DNA of 64,000 bases from an uncultured Ignavibacteria bacterium. GTDB taxonomy: Bacteria > Bacteroidota > Ignavibacteria > Kapaibacteriales > Kapaibacteriaceae. This document shows positions 1 through 10,500 of the stretch, piece by piece. The stretch spans positions 1 through 64,000 of the forward strand of contig CALMZQ010000155.1 in the NCBI GenBank assembly GCA_937870915.1, given 5' to 3'. Each line of letters opens with the position of its first letter. Positions within the stretch are counted from its first letter, which is position 1. A program made the position numbers and the translations under genes. Under the pieces are notes generated by a model. That model worked only from the letters and a program-made list of their open reading frames with translations, was not told the origin of the DNA and did no database searches.

Positions 1-165
1 TGTTCAGAGCGTGACTGTTCAGAGCGCGGTTGTTCAGAACGCGATTGCTCAGAACGTGGTTGATCGGAACGTGGTTGATCAAGTCGCTGGTGTTCGGAGC
101 GTGAATATTCCGATCGCGGTTGTTCTACGCGAGGTTGTTCCGAGCGTGGATTCTCTGTACGTGGG
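1..165. repeat. Degenerate 15-bp tandem repeat (TGTTCAGAGCGYGRY-type unit) encoding the pentapeptide repeat on the minus strand
   Basis: TGTTCAGAGCGTGAC/TGTTCAGAGCGCGGT/TGTTCAGAACGCGAT/TGCTCAGAACGTGGT/TGATCGGAACGTGGT read directly, degenerating to the right. Confidence 0.85.
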
Positions 166-245
166 CCTTCAGAAGGTGCACCGTCTGGTCGTCTGTGTGG
201 TCTACGCCTGCGCGATGGTCTGTGGCCTTGTTGTTCTTCACTCAT
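1..245 (-). CDS. Partial ORF (N-terminus of an unidentified protein, open at window edge) with Arg-rich start and [P/S]-R-S-E-Q pentapeptide repeats
   Basis: Not in the supplied ORF track because it has no stop inside the window. Reverse complement from ATG at 245 reads MSEEQQGHRPSRRRRPHRRPDGAPSEGPRTENPRSEQPRVEQPRSEYSRSEHQRLDQPRSDQPRSEQSRSEQPRSEQSRSE...; AGGAAA Shine-Dalgarno-like sequence just upstream. Confidence 0.75.
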   Translation of the reverse strand, partial: MSEEQQGHRPSRRRRPHRRPDGAPSEGPRTENPRSEQPRVEQPRSEYSRSEHQRLDQPRSDQPRSEQSRSEQPRSEQSRSE

Positions 246-267
246 GATCTTTGTTTCCTTTCATTCA

Positions 268-1053
268 TCACTGCCGCACTATGATGCGAGAGGTGATGTT
301 TCCGTCCGGACCTACAACTCGAACTCCATAGACCCCTGTGGCGAGTGTGGACAGATCGAGGTGTACAGCTTCTGAAGTTGCTTCAACAATCGAATGCGTT
401 ACACCCTGCAAGCCAACAACAGATACTACGGAGCCTTCAACTAATCCATTCAACGTAACAAAATCGTTGGTCGGGTTTGGGAAGATAGAAAGTGTTGACT
501 CCTCAACTTCACCTACTGCAGAGGTTGTGCCGTTATACCACACGAGAACCTTGAAGCGGGTATATGCCGGATTATCTGTTGAAAACGATGTGCCAGGTTG
601 GATCTTCACCTTGATAAAGTTGTTGGGGAAATCCGAAACAACATCAACGAGATAGGCAGAGTCAACTAATGCCGGCATCGGGTATTCCCACGTTATGGCA
701 AGCGTTCCTCCCGACCATAGGATGTTCACGTCGTAGTCTTCTCTGAATCGAACTCCGGGCTTCAATTGACGAACATCCTTTGGGCTGAGCCAGAGATATT
801 CTGTGGCCGGTGGAACTGTGTAGACAATGAAGATTCCGGCAGGTGGAGGAATCGAAGGGATCTCGCGTTCTCCTAACATCGTGTCCAGTTCGGCAGTGCC
901 GAGAGGGTGGGCGGCAAATGTGAACATTTGCCCCTTTGTACCAGCTGGACTCTCATTGAGGAAGGAGATCGGGAATTCAACCAGCTGGGCATATGTCGAT
1001 GTTGTTGCGAGAACAAGGATGACACAGGCGAACAACGATATGGATCTGGACAT
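268..1053 (-). CDS. Secreted protein with T9SS type A-like C-terminal sorting domain
   Basis: Signal peptide MSRSISLFACVILVLATTSTYA|QL; C-terminus SIFPNPTNDFVTLNGL...LATGVYGVRVVGPDGNITSRIIVRQ. Confidence 0.85.
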   Translation of the reverse strand: MSRSISLFACVILVLATTSTYAQLVEFPISFLNESPAGTKGQMFTFAAHPLGTAELDTMLGEREIPSIPPPAGIFIVYTVPPATEYLWLSPKDVRQLKPGVRFREDYDVNILWSGGTLAITWEYPMPALVDSAYLVDVVSDFPNNFIKVKIQPGTSFSTDNPAYTRFKVLVWYNGTTSAVGEVEESTLSIFPNPTNDFVTLNGLVEGSVVSVVGLQGVTHSIVEATSEAVHLDLSTLATGVYGVRVVGPDGNITSRIIVRQ

Positions 1054-1075
1054 GATGGCACCTACCGTGAATAAA

Positions 1076-1103
1076 AAAGGGCAGCAGTTACCTGCTGCCC
1101 TTT
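1076..1103 (-). terminator. Rho-independent-type terminator downstream of the 1123-4230 gene
   Basis: 12-bp perfect stem AAAGGGCAGCAG-TTAC-CTGCTGCCCTTT followed on the minus strand by TTT(A)T. Confidence 0.8.
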
Positions 1104-1122
1104 CTTTGATTTGACCATTTGC

Positions 1123-4100
1123 TTAGCGAACAACAGAAACCGAGTTCGTTGCTGTTGTGCCGTTCATCGTGACCTTTACGATGTAGCGACCTTGTGCAAG
1201 CGAAGCTGCGTTCATGTCGAAGCCATAGATACCTGCTGTCTTCTCTTCATCGACGATCGTCGATACGAGTTGACCAACTGCATCATAGAGTGCAACTGTT
1301 ACGCGACCCGATTGTGGGACTGTTACGTTAACCATACCAACAGTGCTTGTTGGGTTTGGCGATACCGAAACAGTAAGAGCTGTAAGATCAGCTTCTTGAC
1401 CCATGAGGCGGATATACGGTGTGCGGCTATCTGTGATCGTGATCGTGTTGTTGCGACCTGCAACGATCGTACCAAGCACTGCACCCGAGATAGGGTTTGT
1501 AACTACATACGAACGGCTTGGGTTGTTTACAACTACGTTGATCGGGAAGGTAGCACCTTGAAGTTGAATCATCGGATTCACTTCATCATTGACATACGTC
1601 TGATTAGAGAACCGTACATCGAAGAGATTGTTTGGAGGAAGCGGTGGAAGTTCGAAGACATTACGTGCTTCTAGTGTTCCTTGCTGCGCTACAAAAACTT
1701 CGCCAATGTTCTCTGCATCATCGCTGATCATAACACGCGTTGCATTTGCCTTGATGGACTCACGTACACCAGAGAAGTTAACACCACTCTTTTGAAGTGT
1801 ACCACAGCACATCGAAAGGTATGCTTGACCACTGATCTTCATCCAGTAACCGAGACCTGGTTGAATTTCTGTGACAGCTTGATATCCACGGTTTGTTACG
1901 TAGCCATAGATGTCACCAATGATCGCAGGGAAAGCACCGGAGCCGAATGGCAGAAGTGTAACGTTCTCTGTTGATGTTGGTGAAGAAAGCGAACCGATCG
2001 TGTTCCAACCATCATAGACGCGTGTTGGGAATGTTGATTCGTTGATTACGCGGATACGGGATCCGGCAATCGTCTTGTCAACTTCATCAGAGTACTTCAC
2101 AAAATATCCGTGGCCAGGCTGGAGACTTGTCTCGTTGTTCTGGTACGAATTCTGAGCGAAGCGAATTGGAATGTTCAGTGCATTCTTGAACACGTCTTTC
2201 CAGTAGTTCGACGAAGGATTCACAGGAACTGAAAGAAGGTTCCAACCCTTGTTGATGACCGGGAAGCTTGCAACCTTTGGAAGCGTATACTCAATGACGA
2301 ATGCATCAATGTCTGCATCGCGGATTGTGAATGACTGACGTGTTCCACCAAGAACAGTGCCTTCACGCATGTTAACGTTGAAACGCGAACCGTTCAGGAT
2401 GTCACGAATAAAGAGTTCTGACTCCGGTGTGAATTCGTCTGTATCCCACGATACAACAACTGGGTAGTTCAGTGCACTACCGGCATTGAAGCGGCATGTG
2501 TAAAGAAGAGTTGTGTCTGTGTAGATGGAGCGAATGTCACGGGAAGCACCCTTCGGACGTTGAGCTGTTGCAGAGAACAAATCACCGAGACCATACTGAT
2601 AGATTGGTTGGCCTTCTTTGTCCATTGGATACCAACGGGCACCAAAGGAGTTGAGTGCGTTTTGGTAAACGGTCTCACCAAAGAGTGTGTCAACAAAATC
2701 TGTGGCACGGTTGCCAACACCAAAAGTGATGAACGTGCGCTCAACCGGGCTGTTTGAGTTACGGATCTCGAGTGTTACACCGCGACCGAGGAACTCTTGA
2801 CCACGCTTCCAGCTTTCGTTCTCATCAAATACATTCGGCTCGTACGGAGTGCGGAAGTAGATGAATGTAACCTTGAGACGAACAGGCGAAATTTCGAGTG
2901 AATTTGACTTGAAGGAAATGTAGCCAACATACGTGCCACATACTTCTTGCTCATCACCGTTCGGAAGTTCATTCGGGTCACAAATGATGCGGAAGTTCAA
3001 GTCGCGCTGTCCAACAGTTGGATCACCAAATGGTGTTACACCAAGTGTGGTTCCAAGGATACCCTTGTCCATATACTGAACATAACCTTCGCGTACCGGT
3101 TGTGGGAACGGGTTAAGTTCGCCCTGTCCGCCCTTGAGGAACGAACGGAACTTCAGCCATTTTGCATCGGACTGAACCATAATCTCATATGCACGTGTAC
3201 CGGTCACTGCATTGATAACGTCCACGTCCCGTGTACCCATACCGTTTGGTTGATCATCATAGGTATTGCCGTAGTCGATTGTGATCGGGTCTACAACAAA
3301 CCACTGTGAGCCATTCGATTGATCTACGGAGTCAACAAGACGGAATGCAGGATTTGCAACGTTTGTGAACGACAGACGCGGCGAGATGTCCGTTACTTCA
3401 AGCCAGATCATGCCCGGCTTTGAAGGACGAAGTGGATCGCGGATTTGCTCTTGTCCAAGACCATCGATGTAGTAGTTGTCTACGCCACCAAGACCAGCGA
3501 ATTCACCCGGAGCAACATCACCTGGGAAGGTGACTTCTTTGCCCATTTGGAAGTCGTTATAAAAGAGCGTGTCATTCGTTAGAATGATTGGTGTACGTGC
3601 ACTTTCTTGATTCAGGGTCGGATTTGCAACAACACGGAAGCGGAGATACACAAGTTCTGTGTACGGACGCTGATCACATGGTTGCGTTACGTCGCCTGTT
3701 TGTGGAAGTGGCTTTGCAGATACAGCCGTAACCAATACGCGCTTGCCACGGAGACGATTCTGAATCGGTGCCGCAATTACGCTTTGGAAGGTTGTATCAC
3801 GAGCCACAAATGTTGTGTACTCAAAGTCACGGCCAAGGCAACCAAGGGGCGTGAATTGAGGACCACGATTGGGACCATTCTTATCGATTCCGATCATTTC
3901 AAGGGCAGTACTGTCATACTGAACCTTGAATTTGAAGCTATAGATCGGGAAAGCATCATACTCGGAAGTAGAACGCCAGCAGTTCTTAATGAAGACCGGA
4001 ACGAGGAGTTCACGATCGCCATTTGGTCCGCGGCTTGACGTCCAGATGCGGCCGTCAGGATAATACGTTTGGTTCCAGCCTCCTCCAGAACCTGTCAGCG

Positions 4101-4230
4101 AGAGCGTCGGCAACTCGGGCTTGTTCGTTTGTGCTTGAAGCACTTGCGAACCGAGGCCGATCAATGCTGCAAGCAGGATAACCACGCCAAGCTTGGCGCT
4201 ATTACCCCAGAGAGCATATCGACGATTCAT
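1123..4230 (-). CDS. Large secreted T9SS-type surface protein (~1035 aa)
   Basis: ORF 1123..4269; start MNRRYALWG at ~4230 preferred (TGAGGAG Shine-Dalgarno just upstream, signal peptide ending LQA|QTNK). C-terminus VSVSPNPTSTVGMVNVTVPQSGRVTVALYDAVGQLV...LAQGRYIVKVTMNGTTATNSVSVVR. Confidence 0.85.
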   Translation of the reverse strand: MNRRYALWGNSAKLGVVILLAALIGLGSQVLQAQTNKPELPTLSLTGSGGGWNQTYYPDGRIWTSSRGPNGDRELLVPVFIKNCWRSTSEYDAFPIYSFKFKVQYDSTALEMIGIDKNGPNRGPQFTPLGCLGRDFEYTTFVARDTTFQSVIAAPIQNRLRGKRVLVTAVSAKPLPQTGDVTQPCDQRPYTELVYLRFRVVANPTLNQESARTPIILTNDTLFYNDFQMGKEVTFPGDVAPGEFAGLGGVDNYYIDGLGQEQIRDPLRPSKPGMIWLEVTDISPRLSFTNVANPAFRLVDSVDQSNGSQWFVVDPITIDYGNTYDDQPNGMGTRDVDVINAVTGTRAYEIMVQSDAKWLKFRSFLKGGQGELNPFPQPVREGYVQYMDKGILGTTLGVTPFGDPTVGQRDLNFRIICDPNELPNGDEQEVCGTYVGYISFKSNSLEISPVRLKVTFIYFRTPYEPNVFDENESWKRGQEFLGRGVTLEIRNSNSPVERTFITFGVGNRATDFVDTLFGETVYQNALNSFGARWYPMDKEGQPIYQYGLGDLFSATAQRPKGASRDIRSIYTDTTLLYTCRFNAGSALNYPVVVSWDTDEFTPESELFIRDILNGSRFNVNMREGTVLGGTRQSFTIRDADIDAFVIEYTLPKVASFPVINKGWNLLSVPVNPSSNYWKDVFKNALNIPIRFAQNSYQNNETSLQPGHGYFVKYSDEVDKTIAGSRIRVINESTFPTRVYDGWNTIGSLSSPTSTENVTLLPFGSGAFPAIIGDIYGYVTNRGYQAVTEIQPGLGYWMKISGQAYLSMCCGTLQKSGVNFSGVRESIKANATRVMISDDAENIGEVFVAQQGTLEARNVFELPPLPPNNLFDVRFSNQTYVNDEVNPMIQLQGATFPINVVVNNPSRSYVVTNPISGAVLGTIVAGRNNTITITDSRTPYIRLMGQEADLTALTVSVSPNPTSTVGMVNVTVPQSGRVTVALYDAVGQLVSTIVDEEKTAGIYGFDMNAASLAQGRYIVKVTMNGTTATNSVSVVR

Positions 4231-4265
4231 ACGGAACTCCTCAGATGAGTTGATCAAGAGATTCT

Positions 4266-5423
4266 TCATTTCATTTTCAGTATTACTGATTTTTTGAGAC
4301 CACAGTGACCCACAATAACGTAGGCACCATGTGGAAGACCTTCAATTGACAAAAACGTTTCACTCTTGGAGGGACCACCTGTACTTGATACAAGCGCTCC
4401 GTCTATCGAGTATACGTTGATTGCATTCGTCTGTCCATGATAACACTGGCATCTAATGTATTGGTCATTGACCACTAGATCAGCAGTGTTCTCATCAGCA
4501 GAGGATGAAACATATACCATTGGGTTCGTACTTATAACTTTGATACTGTCTACCTTACCAGGACGGACACATCCACATGTGTCATTGATCTCAAGTGACG
4601 TTTGTATAACGGTTTGAGCAATCTCCAAGTTCGAGGTTGACCGTACCTCCATTTCAACCACAGGTGAGCTAGATCCCTCTTGTTTGAAGTGCACGATTAC
4701 ATTGCCAGCATCAACCATCTCGATCCTTTGAAGCTCTGCAGAAGTAAGTTTGAGGTTCGCGATATGAACAACGTTTGTGTCAAGAATTCTAAACGTTGCG
4801 CTTGCTTCCACATTCTGCAAGCCGCCCATTTGAATCTGACTAACAACAGTCTTTACGCTATCCCTACCCTCAATCGTTACACTGTCATTCTCAACATCCA
4901 TCCCAACATCATTGCGCGTCCTTGCATTTGCTACTGCGATGATTGGCTCAGTGCTGTAGATCGTTACAACTTTCTTGAACTCTTCGTTAAAACTTGCAGG
5001 CCAAGTGAACGACATTGAATCCAAGGTGGTGCAGGTTCCGCGAAACTCTCCTGCTATTGCCACGAGTGGCTTATCGCCAATCATGGGTGTCAAGATGTTA
5101 AACCCTGCTATCCTCATCTCTCCCGGCACAACCGTACTCATGGTTGGTTTATAGTCGAGATTTGCAGATAGCGTTCCTTCAGTAAGGACATCGGTCGGTC
5201 TTGTAACCGCCGTGTCGTACCCAATCGTAATGTCAAAGGACATGAGGCTGTCGAGCGACCGAATGGTCCCAAGAGTTGGAGCGATCAGCCATCGCCGTTC
5301 CGAGGAACACACATCAACCACACGATAAGATCGTAGCGTTAATGTGTCCTGAGCGGTGAGGTTGCTGGCCGCCATAACGGCGGCCAGCATACACATCACC
5401 AAATATTTCAACGTAACGGTCAC
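4266..5423 (-). CDS. Secreted protein with putative divergent T9SS-like C-terminus
   Basis: Signal peptide ...AASNLTA|QDTL; C-terminus INVYSIDGALVSSTGGPSKSETFLSIEGLPHGAYVIVGHCGLKKSVILKMK. Start could be GTG 5423 or ATG ~5396. Confidence 0.75.
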   Translation of the reverse strand: MTVTLKYLVMCMLAAVMAASNLTAQDTLTLRSYRVVDVCSSERRWLIAPTLGTIRSLDSLMSFDITIGYDTAVTRPTDVLTEGTLSANLDYKPTMSTVVPGEMRIAGFNILTPMIGDKPLVAIAGEFRGTCTTLDSMSFTWPASFNEEFKKVVTIYSTEPIIAVANARTRNDVGMDVENDSVTIEGRDSVKTVVSQIQMGGLQNVEASATFRILDTNVVHIANLKLTSAELQRIEMVDAGNVIVHFKQEGSSSPVVEMEVRSTSNLEIAQTVIQTSLEINDTCGCVRPGKVDSIKVISTNPMVYVSSSADENTADLVVNDQYIRCQCYHGQTNAINVYSIDGALVSSTGGPSKSETFLSIEGLPHGAYVIVGHCGLKKSVILKMK

Positions 5424-5435
5424 TGACTGGTTCGA

Positions 5436-7487
5436 TTAACGAACAACTGTGACCATGTTTGACGAATTGACACCGGCACCATCAACACGCACCACATATG
5501 TACCGGCAGCAACCGGAGCACCAGTTACGTCTGTTCCATTCCAGGAGGCGGAGAGTGTACCGGCATTTACTGCAGCATCGAAGATGGTATTCACAAGCTT
5601 GCCGAATGTGTCGTAGACACGGACAACCACGTTACCAGCTTCTGGAAGAGTAACAGCCATCGACATGTTTGAAGATGTTGGATTTGGATAGACCGATACA
5701 GCCGATCCATTCTCATTCTCAACCATGTTCAGTGTGTGTGACCCAACGATTGCTTCATTGAAGCGCACGTTCGAGAACTCATATGATGCTTGTTCCTTGA
5801 GCGTTACATACGCAACCGGCTGCGATGCATCAAATGAACCGTTACCGGCAACAACTGCAACATCTGCTGAGTTGTCAATAGCAACCGTGTTCTTCTCATT
5901 CATAACAGGTGTTACGTCAACGATTTCGCTGTTTGTTTCGAAGCGAACGCCAAATGCACCGCTATGCACACCATTCATGTACACTGGTACACGAACAAGG
6001 CCATTACCGATGTTTGATGGTGTGCCAAACGAAACGTTATCAGCATACTTCGTTTCCTTTACCTTGCCAAAGTCAGGACCTGTTGTGTCATTGTCATACA
6101 CCCATGGGAGGTATGGAAGACGTCCTGAGATATAACGCATGATCAATCCAGCGTCATATTCTGTTACTTCGTAGTAGATCTGGTTCAGGCTGCTTACGTC
6201 TGGGGCCTTGCCACCAACTCCGTAAAGGCCATCGCCTTCATACATTACGCGCAGAACTTGCTTGCCCGTGTTTGGACCGATGGTCTGACCAGGGAAGAAC
6301 TGTTCTACGTCGATCGTGCGGCGCCAGATGATGATCTGGTTGCCAACCATCGAGTCAGCTGAGAAATCGCGCTTCAGCTTCGTGAAGTAGTAGCGACCAG
6401 AGTGATTAACATCACCTTGATATGCTTGACGCTTCCAAACAGAATCCAGCGGACGCTTTGTAACGATCGAACGCATGATTACGCGAGCATCGTTTACAGT
6501 TACGCGACGGTTTTGTGGCAGTCCATCATGACGCTGTCCACCAGCTGCAGATGTGTCCGCATCGCCAAATCCCCACATATCAAATGTGAGATAGATGATC
6601 GATCCAAAACGAATACGTGCATCAGAACGACCGCCCGAAGGCTGCCAGATGGAGGTAGAATCCGTTCGCGAGTTTGCACCAGCTGCCGGTACCCAGAGAA
6701 GACCATTCCAGAAATCTGAAAGGAATCCAGGGAAGCCACCATTACCCTTGATACCAACTGTTGCTCCGCGTGTTACCACGGTTGTGTTGGATGTGTAGGG
6801 GTTGCCACCAACTTGACCGTATGCAAGTTCGATCTCGCCTTGGTCATTGTTAGCAGAACCACCAAGGTAGAGACGAGCTTGGAAATTGCCAACGCTAGAG
6901 TTGACTGAAGCATCGTTGATGTTCAGATTCTTCCATTGTACGATGATACAACGGCGAACCGGGAAGATCGTATCACAAGCTTCGTTGCGATCGACATCAA
7001 TAACCCATGAAATCTCAGAAGGCATATAGCCTCCGCCGATGTCAATTCCCGTACGGATGCGGTGGTCACCCCAGAACGGAGCGATCACATTGTCCGGATA
7101 CGAAGACGAGTTAATGAACAATCCTTGCGACTGCTTTGCTGGTACGAGCTTTGTGTTGTCAAAGGTCAAAAAACCATTGACGCTGACATAAACACCCGTG
7201 TATGAACGACCATTGTAATTGTATGCAATGCCCGATGGGAACTGGATGAAGGCATAACCGTCGTCCAGGTCATTCACGAATGTAGGTGGCAGAACGAATT
7301 GCGCCGGCGAGATGACTGTCTTGTTCAGACGCGCGGTGTTGCAGTTGTCGATGTCCCGGTATGGGAGACCAACGATAAGTTCTGGTTGGCGGAACTGATT
7401 AAAGATCTGCTGAGCCATTCCTTCTACTGCACCGATCGCGAACGAACAGAGTACAATCGCCGAAGCAATTAATACCTGTTTCTTCAT
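5436..7487 (-). CDS. Secreted T9SS-type protein with FlgD-like C-terminal domain
   Basis: Start MKKQVLIASAIVLCSFAIGAVEGMA|QQIF preferred over the TTG start at 7547 (which lies in a hairpin); C-terminus VYPNPTSSNMSMAVTLPEAGNVVVRVYDTFGKLV...WNGTDVTGAPVAAGTYVVRVDGAG. Confidence 0.87.
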   Translation of the reverse strand: MKKQVLIASAIVLCSFAIGAVEGMAQQIFNQFRQPELIVGLPYRDIDNCNTARLNKTVISPAQFVLPPTFVNDLDDGYAFIQFPSGIAYNYNGRSYTGVYVSVNGFLTFDNTKLVPAKQSQGLFINSSSYPDNVIAPFWGDHRIRTGIDIGGGYMPSEISWVIDVDRNEACDTIFPVRRCIIVQWKNLNINDASVNSSVGNFQARLYLGGSANNDQGEIELAYGQVGGNPYTSNTTVVTRGATVGIKGNGGFPGFLSDFWNGLLWVPAAGANSRTDSTSIWQPSGGRSDARIRFGSIIYLTFDMWGFGDADTSAAGGQRHDGLPQNRRVTVNDARVIMRSIVTKRPLDSVWKRQAYQGDVNHSGRYYFTKLKRDFSADSMVGNQIIIWRRTIDVEQFFPGQTIGPNTGKQVLRVMYEGDGLYGVGGKAPDVSSLNQIYYEVTEYDAGLIMRYISGRLPYLPWVYDNDTTGPDFGKVKETKYADNVSFGTPSNIGNGLVRVPVYMNGVHSGAFGVRFETNSEIVDVTPVMNEKNTVAIDNSADVAVVAGNGSFDASQPVAYVTLKEQASYEFSNVRFNEAIVGSHTLNMVENENGSAVSVYPNPTSSNMSMAVTLPEAGNVVVRVYDTFGKLVNTIFDAAVNAGTLSASWNGTDVTGAPVAAGTYVVRVDGAGVNSSNMVTVVR

Positions 7488-7534
7488 AGTTACTCCAAGA
7501 TTTACGACTTGTTGTTTTTCCGTTTCGGTTAGAG

Positions 7535-7559
7535 TGGGGCCGGACAATGTCCGGCCCCA
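7535..7559. other. Strong GC-rich hairpin between the 7571-14581 and 5436-7487 genes (attenuator/processing/stability element?)
   Basis: TGGGGCCGGACAATGTCCGGCCCCA, ~11-bp perfect stem with tiny loop; no U-tract on either strand. Confidence 0.7.
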
Positions 7560-7570
7560 TCTGAGATGTT

Positions 7571-10500
7571 TTAGCGGACGAACACTACTTGTTGTGTCGA
7601 TGAGCGAACACCGTCTGTTACACGTACTGTGTAGAGACCGCTCGACATCATCACACCGTTAGCCAAGCCGTTCCATTCGATCGTATGACTGCCAGCCGTG
7701 AACATGTCATTTGCAAGCGTTGCAACTCGTGTTCCGATTGCATCATAGATCTCTACCGATACATTCTTCGTTGTTGGAACGTTGAAGGTGATCGATGTTG
7801 ATGTAGAGAATGGATTTGGAGCTGTGCTTGTAATGGACAGGCCTGTTGTTGGATCCTCATCATCAACTCCGGAAGCGAAGTCATAGACGATGATAAAGCC
7901 TTGAACAGCGTCACGAGAGATGACAAGTGTGTAGCAATTGCCAACCGTGTCGAGACGGATGTCACTTGCTGAACGACCAGCACCTGTCTTCATGTCATAG
8001 GCGAACAATGCACCGTTCGATTGATCATCACGCAGGTAGTAGGAGCCCTTGTTCGCTGAGAGTGCAGGAATTGAATCTGTGCACCAGCTGAGCTTTACTG
8101 GATAGTAGGCCGAACTCTGACCCGTTTCGCCACCGGCCTGGAAGCGAGCACGATAGATCGCTGAACCTGCAGTGTTCTTGAACGGGAAGATGTTACGGAG
8201 GATACCGTTGCGTGTTGAAATCGTCCAACGAGCGTCAAAGACGTCGATGTACGGTACTGGTGGCAACTCATATTCACAGTAGTTGGAATCAAGCTGACCG
8301 AACGTTTCCTTCTCATCACCAGTTGTTGCGATCGTCTTGCTACCCGTACCGAATTGCAGGATCTGGAAGGCACCAAGGTTGTTCTCAACGCGGACGTTGG
8401 CAACAAACTCAGTTTCGTCAGAAACGGCTACTTGATAAACGAGTGTGTCCTTGACACCTTGACGGTCTGTAACCACAACCTTGATCGTAATCCGGCCATT
8501 GACCGGGATGTCGGTAAGGTTGGTTGTGCTGATAACGATTGTTTGTGTGTCAGCGATTGGGCTGGAGAGACGCTCTGGTGTGAACGTCCATGTACCAGTT
8601 GATTCAATGACTTCAAACGTGAGTTGTTCGTTGTCTGCCTGCGTGCGACGAAGATCGATGTCCGTTACACGAAGTGTATCCGTATATGGCTTACCAAGTT
8701 CTACGCACCGGACGATTGGTGACGAGAACAGACGCGGATCGTGGTTGCGAGCGCGAATGGTAAGGTTATAGGTACGGATATCCTTGAGTTGACCAGCATC
8801 TGTTACAACAACTGTTACGAGAACTGTTGTGTCAGCATATGGAAGGTCAGTTACGCGTGGTGTGCCATACAGCAAGCCACTTGTAGGATTGATCTTGAGC
8901 CACTTTGGTGTTGTCTTGCGTGAGGCATCAAGTGTGAACGAACCGGCTTCTGGGAAGTACGGGTCAATCTCGATTGAGTCACGTGTTTCATCTACATAGA
9001 TGAGTTCAAAACCTTGAGCTTGACCAAAGTTCGCATCGTATACCTTGATGCGACGAGCTGAATCAAGAAGTGCAACGTTGTAGTCTTGGTCTTCGATAGC
9101 TTCAGGGAAGTCAGCAGCAAGAAGCTGTGGCTGAACGTTAACGAAGAGTCGACGGGTGAGTGTATTCAGTCCACCGTGGCCGTCATTGACTACTACTGTC
9201 ATCACTGTGTCTGTATTCAGATCACCATTGATCGGATTGCCTGGATCGTAGTCGTTCGTAGGCTTCAGGATCTCACGGGCTTCAGTGCCATTGATGCGCA
9301 CCTCAATGCGACCGCGAGTTGTAAAGTCTTCAGCGAACTGATCAACAGTTCCGGCATTCTCATAACGGCGCATGTAGCGTGAAGCAAGCCAGATTGGACG
9401 AGCTTGTAGAACTTCGTCTACAACAACGTCATCCGGATTCTGACGAACTGAAGTGGAGAGGAAGCCGTATGCGGTCTTACCATAACGGAAGTCCCATACA
9501 CCATACTTCTTCACAACGGCACGATTGGTATCAACTGCTGCAAGATCTTCATACTCATCATCCGTGTTCACGTCAAGACGGAAACGAAGTGAGTCTGTAA
9601 GATTTGCAACGAATTGTACGTTCAGATCATCTGGTTGCGGAGCTGCCGGGTCGTTGTACACTTCATCAAGAATGGCGTTTGGTTGAACCAAACGGCGGCC
9701 AACGCGCGACTCAGTGTTGTACATGCGGAGTGTATCGAGATACGTTCCGGTAGCAACATCATATGAACCTGGATCTGTTGTTGTTGGGTCAAGAACGATC
9801 GTTGAATCGCCCTTCAACATACCTTGATACGTAACTGCCTGGGTTGCGTTTGCACGGAAGTTCCAGAGGAAACGTGGCATGGAGTCAACAACGTGGATAC
9901 GGAAGCGATATGATGACGTGTCGAGCCAACCGAAGTTCACAGTATCCTGCTGGAGGAAGCGAGCATTCGTGTTGTCTGGATTACGTTGATCAAGTGCGAT
10001 CGAGTTGTTATCGTACTCTTCAGCGTGGAAGTACGAAGGATAGATGTAGAACCAACGCGAGATCACGTCTTCGCCAACACCCGACTTACGAAGGGTATCA
10101 ACGAGTTCAAGTGACGGCGGGAAGTTCTTCGTAACTACTTCAACCTCTTCTCCACCCGGTACGATGTACGGGTTGATCGGACGGCCACGAAGCATGCGAT
10201 ATCCTTGAGCACCCCAACGCGGGTTGTTCTGGCTAGCAGCTGTTACGAGAGTATCGCGGAGCCAGTAGCGCAGAGCGGAATTACCAGTTGTGATGTTCCA
10301 GAAGTACGACAGTTGCGAATTGAACGTTGAATCGTTCACTACGCGTGGGTCATAGAACTTGTTGATGTCTACAGCTGTGATCGTAAAGATCGAGTCACGC
10401 TCGTAGATATCACGTCCAGGAATCGGTGTTCCCGTTGCATCCGATGGATAGCTTGGTGGTTCGTTGAACCAGCTACCACGACCACCACCACGTTGTGATT

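Noticed and set aside
1-165. CRISPR array at the left edge
   Set aside because: 15-bp contiguous units without spacers that preserve reading frame: a coding tandem repeat.
1111-4038. Multiple + strand ORFs (187, 97, 120, 143 aa) opposite the 1035-aa protein
   Set aside because: Low-quality translations antisense to a clearly coding T9SS protein.
7488-7547. TTG-initiated N-terminal extension of the 703-aa ORF
   Set aside because: Reads through a hairpin; the signal peptide and SD support ATG at ~7487.
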